DNA of 64,000 bases, taken from an uncultured Lewinella sp. Lineage in GTDB: Bacteria > Bacteroidota > Bacteroidia > Chitinophagales > Saprospiraceae. The position numbers were made by a program, and so were the translations under genes. The DNA is taken from assembly GCA_937873655.1 (NCBI GenBank), contig CALMYQ010000094.1:1-64000 (forward strand), written 5' to 3'. Each line of letters opens with the position of its first letter. Positions within the stretch are counted from its first letter, which is position 1. The notes below the pieces were generated by a model. It was not told the DNA's origin, searched no databases, and saw only the letters and a program-made list of their open reading frames with translations. Positions 49,218-59,041 of this stretch are shown here, piece by piece.

Positions 49218-49976
49218 ATGACCATTGCAGAAATTAACAGTATCGCACTGATCTGGATCGGGATCGCACTGGTACTCGTACCGGTTCAGCTGAAGGTTAC
49301 GGCGCCCTACGGTCGCCACAGCACCAACCAATGGGGGCCTACCCTGCCCTACCGCACCGGCTGGATCCTCATGGAAATTGTTTCACCGTTGATGTTCTGT
49401 ATTTTTTTCCTTTCCGGAAATGGCTACAAACCAGCGTTCACCTGGATCGCTGCCGGGTTATGGGCCTGCCATTACCTGAACAGGAGCCTGATCTATCCCT
49501 TCAGGGCAAAAATGGGCGGAAAGCGGATCCCGCTGGCCATCTCGGCTTCAGCCATATTCTTTAATTCGGTGAACGGATTCCTGAACGGCTATTTTTTAGG
49601 CAATTTGGGTTCGGCTTATCCCGATGACTGGGTCCTTTCCTGGCCTTTCTGGCTTGGACTGACTTTGTTCATCCTCGGATTCGGGATCAATCTCCAATCG
49701 GACAACAGCCTGATCTCGCTCCGCAAACCCGGAGAAACAGGTTATAAAATACCGCAGAACGGGTTATTCCGGTGGGTCTCCTGTCCAAATCATTTTGGAG
49801 AAATAGTCGAGTGGACCGGCTTTGCCGTGCTGTGCTGGAATATGCCGGCCCTGAGTTTCGCGGTCTGGACAGCGGCCAACCTGATCCCAAGGGCGATCAG
49901 CCACCACCATTGGTACAAAGACCGTTTCCAAGACTATCCTGCAGACCGGAAAGCGGTTCTTCCTTTTTTATTATAA
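49218..49976 (+). CDS. Steroid 5-alpha-reductase family membrane protein
   Basis: This 252-residue protein has about six membrane segments. Its C-terminal half carries the family motifs YKIPQNGLFRWVSCPNHFGEI, VEWTGFA and RAISHHHWYKDRFQDYP, ending RKAVLPFLL. These match NADPH-dependent 3-oxo-5-alpha-steroid 4-dehydrogenases and related enoyl-reductases. No sterol synthesis genes are in the window, so the true substrate may be another unsaturated lipid. It lies 1 bp after the monooxygenase-like gene. Its end is 8 bp from the convergent PVC-type gene. Confidence 0.9.
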   Translation: MTIAEINSIALIWIGIALVLVPVQLKVTAPYGRHSTNQWGPTLPYRTGWILMEIVSPLMFCIFFLSGNGYKPAFTWIAAGLWACHYLNRSLIYPFRAKMGGKRIPLAISASAIFFNSVNGFLNGYFLGNLGSAYPDDWVLSWPFWLGLTLFILGFGINLQSDNSLISLRKPGETGYKIPQNGLFRWVSCPNHFGEIVEWTGFAVLCWNMPALSFAVWTAANLIPRAISHHHWYKDRFQDYPADRKAVLPFLL

Positions 49977-49984
49977 CGGGCTGA

Positions 49985-52900
49985 TCACCGGATCTCTTCC
50001 TCTTTTTTCAAGGTGGAAAGATACGCAACAAGATCCACGAGGTCCTGAACCTCCATCAACTCGTACAGGTTGGGCGTCATCAACGAACTTTCCATCGGTT
50101 CCAGGCTCGATACCGCGCTTTTTGCGATGGTCTGGGTAATTCCGCCCATCATGCGCAGATTCAATTCCCGGTCATTCTGGCTGGTGATGTATCCGCTGTA
50201 AACGCTTCCGTCAGCAGTTTTGATGACGTATCCTTCATAACCGAAATTGATGCCCGCACTCGGATAAATAATGGAAGAATAGATGGATTTTGGCGATAGT
50301 TTATCACCAATTTGACTTAAATCAGGGCCGAACGCAACCCCTTCGCCATTTATTTGATGACAGGTTGTACACAAATTAGTAAAAATCAGTTTACCCTTTT
50401 CCGGCATGCCTTCCCGGTTAGCCAGGTCGTCCAGGTCGGGGAGAAAATCCCCTGATTTCCCTTTCCTGTTGGTCAGGTACCCGGGGGCGGCCGCCCTGAC
50501 TTCCGTATCCCAGCAATTCATCATATGCAGGGCTGCGGATGTTTTCAGATCGCCTTGCAGCTTTCCGTTCCGGACCAGGTCATAAAGCACGTGTTGCCCG
50601 TCCCATCCGTAGCCCAGGGCGTCTACAAAACCGTGGAGCAAATTCGGCGGGTAAGGCTTCAACACCTCTTCCGACCAGAAGCTGACCAGTTGAGGATGCT
50701 GAACCGGCTTGAACCGGTCGATGAGCTGCATTTTTCGGTCAGGACCGGCTTTCCCAAATTGCGCTTTCAGGTAAGATACGCCGCCAAGGTCAAAAAATGC
50801 GCCCGCGGCATCCGACGCCAAACCGGGGTCCTCGCTTTCCATAAAAGTATTCATCAAGGCAGGTACCTGATCCTTCAGATTGAGATTTCGTACGGCAGTC
50901 ACCCATTCCGGGGTGCCGGTAATGGCCGGTATGAGCTTCCTGATATTGGCCAGAGCAGCCGGATGGGACCTGGCATACCCTTCATCCAGGAGCCCCAACG
51001 CCATGGCGGCCTTTCCAGGGTCGCTGTCCGTCAGGAAACCTGCGATCAGGTCGCTGCGGCCTTCGGCGGGCTTGAATTGAAATGACCGGAAATCCCGCGC
51101 CGTCATCTTTGGATCCTGCTCTTCCCGGATCATTTGCGCCAGCATGGGGGAAGACAACGCCGAGCGGGAACGCCAAACCAGCTGTTTGCCGGCTGCTGTT
51201 TTCCAGTTGTCCCCCACAAGGTCCAGCCACGCCTGAAAGTAAAGATCCGGGTATCGGTTGCTACCTATACCAAGCGCTTCCAGATACCAGCGGTCCTTTC
51301 CATCGAACCGATTGGCGAGTTTGGCCCATAAAGCCGCGGCTTGCGGTGTTCCCAGGTTCCTGAGGGCCAGCAGTGCCTCTCTGCCAACTGCGGGAGAAGG
51401 GTCTTCTGCGGCTTTCCCGATCAATTCCGTTAATTTTTCGGGAATGAACTGCCGTACAGCCCGGAGTGCCGTCACGCGGATCTCAGGGTCTTCATCCTTA
51501 AATGCTTCTTCCAGGAATGCAACGTTGGTATCCGGCAAACGAGCCAATAACCACAGCGCCTGAACCTTCCTCACCGGGTCGCCGCTCTCCCATTCCTTTG
51601 TCAGCGCCGGGCGGGCTTCGGTCCCCAGTTTCATCAACCCCATCCAGGCCTGGTACCGGACATCCATATTCGGATTGGAAAGTTCTTTTATGCGGCCGTC
51701 CAGCGTGGCAAGGTCGGCCAGTTTGAAACGGTATTTTCCCGCATCCGGCGCCACCCGGAAGATCCGTCCCTTGGATACATCCTCAAATTTATGCCCGCCG
51801 ACGCCGGGGTCGTACCAGTCGGCAACCAGCAAGGATCCATCCGGAGCAGCAGCAACGTCAGACGGGCGGAACCATTGGTTCTCACTCTTCATGATCACGA
51901 CGGTTTCGGCTTTGTAACCGGCTCCGTCCGGGGTTACGGGATAAGCCCGGACTTCATTTTGCAAGGCTTCGCAATGGATCATTGCTCCCTGGAAAGGTTC
52001 CGGCAACAACTTGCCGTGATAGATCATCAGACCGGTCGGCGAACCGGCTCCGTTGTACAGCAGGTTGGGCACTACCCCCGGGTCATTCTGGTGCCAATGC
52101 CTGACCGGAATTTCATCCGACCATCCCAGCCGGCGCTTTTGCCAGCCGTCGCCGGTCATTTCATCCACATAGCCGAAGTTGCCGCCTTCCATGACAAAAT
52201 TCATACGGGTGCCTTTATTGCCGTCGTCGTCATTATCCGATTGCCAGACGTTGCCGAAGTGGTCCACTGCTACTTCATACGGATTTCTAAAATTATGCCC
52301 CAGGACTTCCACATGGCTCCCGTCGGGGTCGCACCGCATCGCCAGTCCCTGGAGATAAGGTTGCCCTTTTGTCCGGACCGGGCGCTGGTATTGATCCAAT
52401 ACAGCACTTCCATCCTTATGGAACAAACCGGTGACCGCATTGCCGTGGTTGAAATACAACTTGCCGTCAAGGCCGAAGGAAACGGCATGCAATCCGTGAT
52501 CATTGTCGGCCCCTCCTTCTGTTATGAAAAGGGTGTCGCGGCTGTCCGGCACGTCATCGCCGTCCTTATCCTCAAACACCAGCAATACCGGGCTCACCGA
52601 AACATAAATCTTTGAACCCAGAACGGCAATGCCAAGCGGCGCTACCATATCGGGGCCATGGTAAAAAGTCTTGACCTTATCCGATTTTCCGTCTCCATCG
52701 GTATCTTCCAGGATCAGGATCCGGTCGCCCTCTTCTCTTTTTTTGAATTTCGGGTTATACGGCAAGCGGTAATTATCGGCTTCACAAACCCAAACCCTGC
52801 CTTTGGCATCCACCGCTATGTTGGTCGGATTGCTCAGATCCGGTTCGGCGGCGAACAGGGCAGCCTCTAATCCGTCAGCAACGGTCATGCCGGCAAGGGC

Positions 52901-53023
52901 GTTGGCCGATTGGTGCCTTTGCTCTTCCGTCAGGGAATCGAAGGAAACAGGCGCCGGCTTTTCCCGGCACCCCAGGAGAATGACTGCCAGGAGAAAAAGA
53001 AGAATACGGGTTGGTTTTTCCAT
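49985..53023 (-). CDS. PVC-type haem-binding dehydrogenase lipoprotein
   Basis: This 1012-residue lipoprotein (lipobox ending VILLGC, C19) starts with a sugar-dehydrogenase-like beta-propeller (about 45-420; NPTNIAVDAKGRVWV, GHNFRNPYEVAVD, VADWYDPGVGG). HEAT-type helical repeats follow (about 440-850), then a C-terminal cytochrome c domain with CTTCHQ at about residue 885 and a Met ligand in SSLMTP. This is the membrane-bound dehydrogenase architecture common in Planctomycetes and some Bacteroidota. The substrate is not known. It may be co-transcribed with DUF6702 (50 bp) and gcvP. Confidence 0.88.
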   Translation of the reverse strand: MEKPTRILLFLLAVILLGCREKPAPVSFDSLTEEQRHQSANALAGMTVADGLEAALFAAEPDLSNPTNIAVDAKGRVWVCEADNYRLPYNPKFKKREEGDRILILEDTDGDGKSDKVKTFYHGPDMVAPLGIAVLGSKIYVSVSPVLLVFEDKDGDDVPDSRDTLFITEGGADNDHGLHAVSFGLDGKLYFNHGNAVTGLFHKDGSAVLDQYQRPVRTKGQPYLQGLAMRCDPDGSHVEVLGHNFRNPYEVAVDHFGNVWQSDNDDDGNKGTRMNFVMEGGNFGYVDEMTGDGWQKRRLGWSDEIPVRHWHQNDPGVVPNLLYNGAGSPTGLMIYHGKLLPEPFQGAMIHCEALQNEVRAYPVTPDGAGYKAETVVIMKSENQWFRPSDVAAAPDGSLLVADWYDPGVGGHKFEDVSKGRIFRVAPDAGKYRFKLADLATLDGRIKELSNPNMDVRYQAWMGLMKLGTEARPALTKEWESGDPVRKVQALWLLARLPDTNVAFLEEAFKDEDPEIRVTALRAVRQFIPEKLTELIGKAAEDPSPAVGREALLALRNLGTPQAAALWAKLANRFDGKDRWYLEALGIGSNRYPDLYFQAWLDLVGDNWKTAAGKQLVWRSRSALSSPMLAQMIREEQDPKMTARDFRSFQFKPAEGRSDLIAGFLTDSDPGKAAMALGLLDEGYARSHPAALANIRKLIPAITGTPEWVTAVRNLNLKDQVPALMNTFMESEDPGLASDAAGAFFDLGGVSYLKAQFGKAGPDRKMQLIDRFKPVQHPQLVSFWSEEVLKPYPPNLLHGFVDALGYGWDGQHVLYDLVRNGKLQGDLKTSAALHMMNCWDTEVRAAAPGYLTNRKGKSGDFLPDLDDLANREGMPEKGKLIFTNLCTTCHQINGEGVAFGPDLSQIGDKLSPKSIYSSIIYPSAGINFGYEGYVIKTADGSVYSGYITSQNDRELNLRMMGGITQTIAKSAVSSLEPMESSLMTPNLYELMEVQDLVDLVAYLSTLKKEEEIR

Positions 53024-53073
53024 AGGTGTCTATTGAAAATGCGGTAATGTAAAGACCGTTGGGTAACCGGCGT

Positions 53074-53589
53074 TCAGAAGGAGATCTTGTCCTCAGCCGC
53101 TCCTTTTTCGAACAGAAAAGAACCTTGTTGCTTTTTGGGTCCCAGAATGCTGACCAGGTTTTTCTGGTCGTCGAAGGCCTCCATCAGGAGGTCGAATTTC
53201 AGTGAAACGTCCCTGACGGCGTCCACCTTCCCGGACTCCAGGTAGCACCAAACGCCCACAAGGTCTTCCGAAGGTTCTTTGCCGATAAAGGTAAAATTTT
53301 GCTTTTTACCGTTGACCGTCACCGACAGATGATCTGCAATATAGCGTTCGACATAGGTTTCCGCTTTGGGATCCTCCATCTTGGTGCAGATGAACAATTT
53401 ATCGGCGCCCAAGCGGCGCAGCGCCTCCTCCAGGTCGTCAATGAAAATATGCATGCTCACCTGCAGGGTATGATCGGCCTCACTGTACTCGATCAGGCAT
53501 TTGCTGACATGGAATTGGTGGTCCGATCCGTCTCCGCCATTCGCCTGAGCGGCAAAGGCCATTAAAACAAAAAGCAACATGTATTTCAT
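53074..53589 (-). CDS. DUF6702 family secreted protein
   Basis: This 171-residue protein has a short signal peptide (ending AFAAQA) and the DUF6702 pattern HQFHVSKCLIEYSEADHTLQVSMHIFIDDLEEAL, then a beta-rich domain. The family is frequent in Bacteroidota and has no assigned function. It lies 23 bp after gcvP and 50 bp before the PVC-type gene on the same strand. Confidence 0.85.
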   Translation of the reverse strand: MKYMLLFVLMAFAAQANGGDGSDHQFHVSKCLIEYSEADHTLQVSMHIFIDDLEEALRRLGADKLFICTKMEDPKAETYVERYIADHLSVTVNGKKQNFTFIGKEPSEDLVGVWCYLESGKVDAVRDVSLKFDLLMEAFDDQKNLVSILGPKKQQGSFLFEKGAAEDKISF

Positions 53590-53612
53590 ATCGGGACGAT
53601 TTCAGGGACGCA

Positions 53613-56495
53613 TCAGCGTTCCGTAGCCATATAATCTTCCAGCGGCGGACAAGTACAGATCAGGTTGCGGTCGCCGTAAGCGCCGTCAATACGCCCTACG
53701 GAAGGCCAGAACTTACGGCCCTCCCTCAGGTAGGTCAGCGGAAAGGCGGCCTTTTCCCGGCTGTAAGAATAGGGCCATTGATCCGAAACAACAATGCCCG
53801 AAGTATGCGGCGCGTTCGACAGTACATTGGATTCAGGATCGGCTTCCCCTTTAGCGATCTCATCCAATTCAACGCGTACCTGGAGCATGGCGTCGCAGAA
53901 ACGGTCCAGTTCCTCTTTATCCTCGCTTTCCGTAGGTTCGACCATGATGGTCCCCGCTACCGGGAAGGATAAGGTAGGCGCATGGAAGCCGTAGTCCATC
54001 AGGCGTTTGGCAACATCTTCCGCACTGGCCAGGGCCTTGAACGGGCGGAGGTCGATAATGAGCTCGTGGGCACTGCGGCCCTTTTCACCCGAGTACAGAA
54101 CGGAATAAGCGCCGTCCAGACGGGCCCGGATATAATTGGCATTCAGGATCGCAAACCTGGTTGAATTAAGCAATCCCTTCTTGCCCAGCATCCGGATATA
54201 GGCATAGGAGATCAGCAAAATGGAGGCGCTTCCCCAGGGCGCCGAGGAAACGGCGCGAATGGGCAAAGCGCCGCCTGTCTGAGCGAATACGTGCCCAGGC
54301 AGGAATGGTTTGAGCCGTTCGTTCACGCAAATGGGCCCCATGCCCGGGCCGCCGCCGCCGTGCGGGATGGCAAAGGTTTTATGCAAATTGAGGTGGCAGA
54401 CATCAGCGCCGATCACGCCCGGGCTGGTCAGTCCGACCTGTGCGTTCATGTTGGCGCCGTCCATATAAACCAGGCCGCCGCAATCGTGGATGAGCTGGCA
54501 GATCCCCTTGATGCCGGTTTCAAAAACGCCGTGGGTGGAGGGATAGGTCACCATCAGGGCCGAGAGCCGGTCTTTATGCTGTTCCGCTTTGGCCCGCAGA
54601 TCTTCCACATCGATATTGCCTTTCTCGTCGCACTGCACCACCACCACTTCCATGCCGGCCATTACGGCGCTGGCGGGATTGGTGCCGTGGGCGGACGACG
54701 GGATCAGCACGATATTCCGCTGCGTGTCGCCGTTGTGCAGGTGATAAGCCCGTATCGTCAACAAACCGGCATACTCACCCTGCGCGCCTGAGTTGGGTTG
54801 CAGGGAGCAAGCGGCAAAACCGGTGATTTCACTCAGATAGCTTTCCAGTTCGCTGAAGATCTGGTGATAGCCGGCTACCTGACCGGCCGGTACGAAAGGG
54901 TGGACATCCGCAAACTCCGGCCAGCTGACCGGCATAAGCTCCGTAGCGGCATTGAGCTTCATGGTGCAGGAACCCAGCGGGATCATGGAATGCACCAGCG
55001 ATATATCCTTGTTTTCCAGGCGCTTGATATAGCGCATCATTTTGGTTTCGGAGTGGAACTGGTTGAAAACCGGATGGGTCAGGTATCCCGATTTTCGCTG
55101 CAGCGATTCCGGAACAGACAAGTCGCCGGACCCCTGGTATTCGACTGTTTCCCCGCGATTTCCGGCCCCGGCGAAAATGCTGAAGATCAATTCAAGGTCG
55201 CGGGCGGTGACGGTCTCGTTGAGGCTGATGCCGATCCGGTCATCCCCATAACAAAAGTTGACGCCTTTTGAATCGGCCAGCTCACGGATCCGAGACAAGG
55301 TTCCTGCATCAACAGGAATGCTCAACGTATCAAAGAAGCTGTCATTTTCAGGCTGGAAGCCGATCCTGGCCAGGTTGCGGGCCAGGATTCCCGTAAAGGC
55401 ATGGATGCGGCCGGCGATGGCGCGAATACCTTCCGGGCCGTGGTAAACGGCGTACATGCCGGCCATGATGGCCAAAAGGGCCTGGGCCGTACAGATATTT
55501 GAAGTAGCCTTTTCCCGCCTGATATGCTGCTCCCGGGTCTGGAGCGCCATCCGCAAGGCTCTGTGGCCGTGGGCATCTACCGATACGCCGATGATCCTGC
55601 CCGGGATCTGCCGTTTGTATTCCTCCTGGCAGGCAAAGTAAGCCGCGTGGGGCCCGCCGTATCCCATCGGGACGCCGAACCGCTGCGAATTGCCGACGGC
55701 AGCGTCGGCCCCCCATTCACCGGGAGGCGTTAGCAGCGCAAGGCTTAGCAGGTCACAGGCCACTGTGACGTAGACCTCTTTGCTTTTAGCGGCGGCCGTC
55801 AGGCTCCGGAAATCGCAAATTTCGCCGCTCGCAGCCGGGTACTGGAGCAGAATGCCGAACACGTTATCGTCCAGGTCAAAGGTTCGCCAGTCGCCGGAAA
55901 CCACTTCGATGCCCAGCGGTTCGGCCCTTGCGATCAATACATCAAGGGTTTGGGGATAAACCTGGTCGGAAACCAAAAAACGATCGACAGACGCCCCCTT
56001 GTTTTTCTTGTTCCGCTGGCTGTGAAACATGATCATCGCTTCCGCCGCCGCGGTGCCTTCGTCCAGCAAACTGGCATTGGCAATGGGCAGGCCGGTAAGA
56101 TCGCTGATCGTGGTCTGGAAATTAAGCAGGGCTTCCAGCCGCCCTTGGGAGATCTCCGCCTGGTAAGGGGTATATTGGGTATACCAACCCGGGTTTTGAA
56201 AAATATTCCTCAGGATGACGGACGGGGTGATGGTGGGATGATACCCCAGCCCGATATAGGATTTGAACACTTTGTTCTTTGCAGCAGTCTTTTTCAGCTC
56301 TTCCAGGAACTCGTATTCGCTCAAGGCGGCCGGAAGGTTCATTTCCCGGCGGATCCTGATGGTTTCAGGCACCGTTTCGTCGATCAATTGATCCAGGCTT
56401 GATACGCCTATGACCTCCAGCATCTTACCGAGTTCGGATTCATTGATCCCGATATGGCGCTTTGCAAATTGGTCAAAAATTGCCGTATTATCCAT
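53613..56495 (-). CDS. gcvP: Glycine dehydrogenase (decarboxylating), P-protein
   Basis: This 960-residue single-chain P-protein decarboxylates glycine and passes the aminomethyl group to the H-protein of the glycine cleavage system. It has the N-terminal [34 protein letters not shown], and the PLP-binding Lys in [15 protein letters not shown]. Both halves of the homodimer-like fold are present in one polypeptide, as in E. coli. gcvH and gcvT are not nearby. A TACTTTTG -7 element lies 66 bp upstream. Confidence 0.97.
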   Translation of the reverse strand: MDNTAIFDQFAKRHIGINESELGKMLEVIGVSSLDQLIDETVPETIRIRREMNLPAALSEYEFLEELKKTAAKNKVFKSYIGLGYHPTITPSVILRNIFQNPGWYTQYTPYQAEISQGRLEALLNFQTTISDLTGLPIANASLLDEGTAAAEAMIMFHSQRNKKNKGASVDRFLVSDQVYPQTLDVLIARAEPLGIEVVSGDWRTFDLDDNVFGILLQYPAASGEICDFRSLTAAAKSKEVYVTVACDLLSLALLTPPGEWGADAAVGNSQRFGVPMGYGGPHAAYFACQEEYKRQIPGRIIGVSVDAHGHRALRMALQTREQHIRREKATSNICTAQALLAIMAGMYAVYHGPEGIRAIAGRIHAFTGILARNLARIGFQPENDSFFDTLSIPVDAGTLSRIRELADSKGVNFCYGDDRIGISLNETVTARDLELIFSIFAGAGNRGETVEYQGSGDLSVPESLQRKSGYLTHPVFNQFHSETKMMRYIKRLENKDISLVHSMIPLGSCTMKLNAATELMPVSWPEFADVHPFVPAGQVAGYHQIFSELESYLSEITGFAACSLQPNSGAQGEYAGLLTIRAYHLHNGDTQRNIVLIPSSAHGTNPASAVMAGMEVVVVQCDEKGNIDVEDLRAKAEQHKDRLSALMVTYPSTHGVFETGIKGICQLIHDCGGLVYMDGANMNAQVGLTSPGVIGADVCHLNLHKTFAIPHGGGGPGMGPICVNERLKPFLPGHVFAQTGGALPIRAVSSAPWGSASILLISYAYIRMLGKKGLLNSTRFAILNANYIRARLDGAYSVLYSGEKGRSAHELIIDLRPFKALASAEDVAKRLMDYGFHAPTLSFPVAGTIMVEPTESEDKEELDRFCDAMLQVRVELDEIAKGEADPESNVLSNAPHTSGIVVSDQWPYSYSREKAAFPLTYLREGRKFWPSVGRIDGAYGDRNLICTCPPLEDYMATER

Positions 56496-56561
56496 AAAAA
56501 ATTGTGCTGATTAATTTGGATTGTGTACCCTTTTGGTTAGGAATATTTCTATAACAAAGGC

Positions 56562-56569
56562 CAAAAGTA
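56562..56569 (-). promoter_or_regulatory. -7 promoter element TACTTTTG of gcvP
   Basis: It matches TAnnTTTG on the minus strand, 66 bp upstream of the gcvP ATG. A second TTTG lies 7 bp away, so exact placement is uncertain. I saw no glycine riboswitch in the short leader. Confidence 0.4.
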
Positions 56570-56692
56570 CAAAGTTTTCAGCCCATAAAAGCCAGGACGC
56601 AAGAATAATTCCTCGGCTTATTCCATTGCGATATCGGCTCGTATCCCCGCGATTAATTACATTTGTCAGGCAATTAATCAGATACAGGGACT

Positions 56693-57640
56693 ATGGCAAG
56701 ATTCAGGCACCGGACTGAACCCTTCGGCGTATTTACAGCACACATCATCGAGCACGAAGATTGGGGGTTCAAATGCACCCTGGTACCGGAATTCGGCGCC
56801 CATATCCTCGAATTGGAGCTGGCCGGCATGCCGGTCCTTGACGGTTATCCGACTCCGGCTGAATTATCCCAAAACAAGTGGTACAAAAGTTCATTCCTCT
56901 TTCCATTTTCCAACAGGCTCGCCGACGGCGTCTACACCTGGGATGGGCAATCCTATGAATTCCCGCTCGACGACAGTATAAACGGTCACGGGATCCACGG
57001 TTTCGGTACGGATAAATCGTTCGAATTCACCAAACAGGAATTGACGGATAAAAGGGCTGTTTTCCGTTGTTCCTACACCGACGGAGGCGATCATCCCGGG
57101 TATCCCTTTCCTTTCAGGTTCCAGGTCGGATTCACCGTCGACCGCCCCAACGGCCTGAGCATTCAACTGACCTGCCAAAACCTGGGTGATACCGATATTC
57201 CCGTCAGCCTGGGCTGGCATCCTTATTTTTCCTTGGGTACAAAAATCGATGAGGTCGAAATGGAATTGCCCGGATGCAGCCTTATCGGCGTCAATGCCCG
57301 GATGTTGCCCACCGGCAAACGATACCCCTATGACGATTTCAGTAAACCGGTCCTGATCGGAGCCACCGTATTGGACAATTGCTTTGCGCTGGATGAAGCC
57401 GTAAAAACGGCTCAGGTAACCTTGCAAAACAAGGCCGGCCGGCTCGTTTACAGCCAGGAATCCGGAGAAGGAGGCTTCAGGTTCCTGCAGATCTTCACCC
57501 CGTTTTACCGGGAATCCATTGCCGTTGAGCCGATGACCTCCAATACAGATGCTTTCAACAACGGCGAGGGGTTGATCCGGTTGCAACCGGGCGGGATCTG
57601 GACCGGAAAGCTCGGTGTGGAATATTTCCCAAATCTGTGA
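56693..57640 (+). CDS. Aldose 1-epimerase family protein
   Basis: This 315-residue cytoplasmic protein has the galactose-mutarotase-like beta-sandwich: FPFSNRLADGVYTWDGQSYEFPLDD, HGIHGFGTD, a catalytic His in LGWHPYFSLG, and the acidic residue region IFTPFYRESIAVEPMT near residue 272. Family members interconvert sugar anomers or act on phospho-sugars. It is not next to galactose genes, so the exact substrate is open. The Mpo1-like gene follows after 47 bp. Confidence 0.9.
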   Translation: MARFRHRTEPFGVFTAHIIEHEDWGFKCTLVPEFGAHILELELAGMPVLDGYPTPAELSQNKWYKSSFLFPFSNRLADGVYTWDGQSYEFPLDDSINGHGIHGFGTDKSFEFTKQELTDKRAVFRCSYTDGGDHPGYPFPFRFQVGFTVDRPNGLSIQLTCQNLGDTDIPVSLGWHPYFSLGTKIDEVEMELPGCSLIGVNARMLPTGKRYPYDDFSKPVLIGATVLDNCFALDEAVKTAQVTLQNKAGRLVYSQESGEGGFRFLQIFTPFYRESIAVEPMTSNTDAFNNGEGLIRLQPGGIWTGKLGVEYFPNL

Positions 57641-57687
57641 AATTTCGCTATTTTTAGCCGCCTTATTCACCTAACCGATTAAACGCT

Positions 57688-58161
57688 ATGGCAAAAACGA
57701 TCCAATGGCTGCTTGACAAATACGGCGAGAGTCACCGCAATGCAACCAATAAACTGATCCACTGGATCTGCGTTCCGTCCATCATGATCAGCTTGCTGGG
57801 CCTGATCTATGCGATCCCCTTCCCGGTTGAGCGGACATTCCTGACCAATTGGGCGGCGGTGCTGCTTGTGCTGGCCATGATCTATTATTTCAGGCTTTCC
57901 ATCCCCTTGTTTTTGGGTTTTGTGTTGGTGGGTGCGGGATTCTTATACGTGGTACACAGCATATACCTGGCCGTAGGCGCCCAACCCGGCAAACTGGCGA
58001 TTGCCTCACTCATCATTTTTGTAGTGGCCTGGATCGGCCAGTTCATCGGCCATAAGATCGAAGGGAAAAAGCCGTCATTTCTGGAAGATCTGCAATTCCT
58101 GCTGATCGGACCGGCCTGGCTGTTGCATTTCATCTACCGGAAACTGGGCATTCCTTACTGA
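57688..58161 (+). CDS. Mpo1-like (DUF962) membrane dioxygenase
   Basis: This 157-residue protein has four membrane segments. Its motifs are YGESHRNATNKLIHWICVP near the N-terminus and IGHKIEGKKPSFLEDLQFLLIGPAW near the C-terminus, with the His residues that bind iron in yeast Mpo1. That enzyme shortens 2-hydroxy fatty acids by alpha-oxidation; I infer a similar fatty-acid role here. Its last 7 bp overlap the convergent proC gene. Confidence 0.88.
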   Translation: MAKTIQWLLDKYGESHRNATNKLIHWICVPSIMISLLGLIYAIPFPVERTFLTNWAAVLLVLAMIYYFRLSIPLFLGFVLVGAGFLYVVHSIYLAVGAQPGKLAIASLIIFVVAWIGQFIGHKIEGKKPSFLEDLQFLLIGPAWLLHFIYRKLGIPY

Positions 58162-58955
58162 CCCAATTCCACGGCGCGGGCAAGCGCCGCTTTCGCGCCG
58201 TTCATGATATCTTCATAAACAGCGCTTTCCCGGTAGGATTTAAGCGCTGCTTCGGTAGTGCCTCCTTTGGACGTTACCCGGTCGATCCATTCCTGACAGG
58301 AAAGGTCGGTTTTTGAATACAATTCCACCGCACCCCGGAAAGTCTGGCTGACCAGCAGCTCGGATTCCGACTCGTTGAATCCCATTTTATGGGCCGCTTC
58401 CATCAATGCTTTCATAAAAAACCAGACATAGGCCGGGCCGCTGCCGCTGATGGCCGTAGCCGCATCAATGGCGGATTCTTCTTCCACATACACCGTTTTG
58501 CCGGTTGTGCTCAGCAGGTTTTGCACCATCACCAGTTCGATCCGGGTCACATCCTCGGAAGAGGTAAAAGCCGTCATCCCCATGCCGATCTGCGCCGGCA
58601 GGTTGGGCATTGCCCGGATCACTTTTCTGGCGCCGAGCCCTTCTGCAATGGCTTTCATTTTTACGCCGGCCATGATGGAGAGGAACACCTGCTGAGGGTC
58701 GATCATCGGCTGCAGACTTTCAAACAGGGCCGGAGCATCCTGCGGTTTGACGGCCAGGATGATCAGGTCGGCGCCGACCAGGCATTCTTCGGGCTTGCCG
58801 TACACCGTGCCGATATCCTTTTGGGCCAGTTGGTCGGCTTTTTCCGGAGATTTTTCGAGGATCATCATCTGTTCCTTCGAGGCGATATGGGACCGCAAAA
58901 AACTCTGAGCGTAGGTCAATCCCATATTTCCCCCGCCGATGATCAATATTTTCAT
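58155..58955 (-). CDS. proC: Pyrroline-5-carboxylate reductase
   Basis: This 266-residue NADPH-dependent enzyme makes proline in the last step. It has the Rossmann start MKILIIGGGNMG, AVKPQDAPALFESL, VIRAMPNLPAQIGMGMTAF, and the signature ATAISGSGPAYVWFFMKALMEA with SKGGTTEAAL. Length is normal. It is divergent from ahcY with 86 bp between the starts. Confidence 0.96.
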   Translation of the reverse strand: MKILIIGGGNMGLTYAQSFLRSHIASKEQMMILEKSPEKADQLAQKDIGTVYGKPEECLVGADLIILAVKPQDAPALFESLQPMIDPQQVFLSIMAGVKMKAIAEGLGARKVIRAMPNLPAQIGMGMTAFTSSEDVTRIELVMVQNLLSTTGKTVYVEEESAIDAATAISGSGPAYVWFFMKALMEAAHKMGFNESESELLVSQTFRGAVELYSKTDLSCQEWIDRVTSKGGTTEAALKSYRESAVYEDIMNGAKAALARAVELGQ

Positions 58956-59013
58956 AGGGCAAAATTACAGTAATATTGCGATTCTCCATCCAAATTCTAT
59001 GGTCAAAAAACCT

Positions 59014-59021
59014 TATCTTTG
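59014..59021 (+). promoter_or_regulatory. -7 promoter element TATCTTTG of ahcY
   Basis: It matches TAnnTTTG and ends 20 bp before the ATG. It shares the string TTATCTTTGCA with the initiator tRNA promoter. Confidence 0.6.
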
Positions 59022-59041
59022 CACCTCAAAAAATATTAAAC

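Noticed and set aside
56496-56692. A glycine riboswitch before gcvP
   Set aside because: The leader is AT-rich with no tandem aptamer consensus; only a promoter element is visible.
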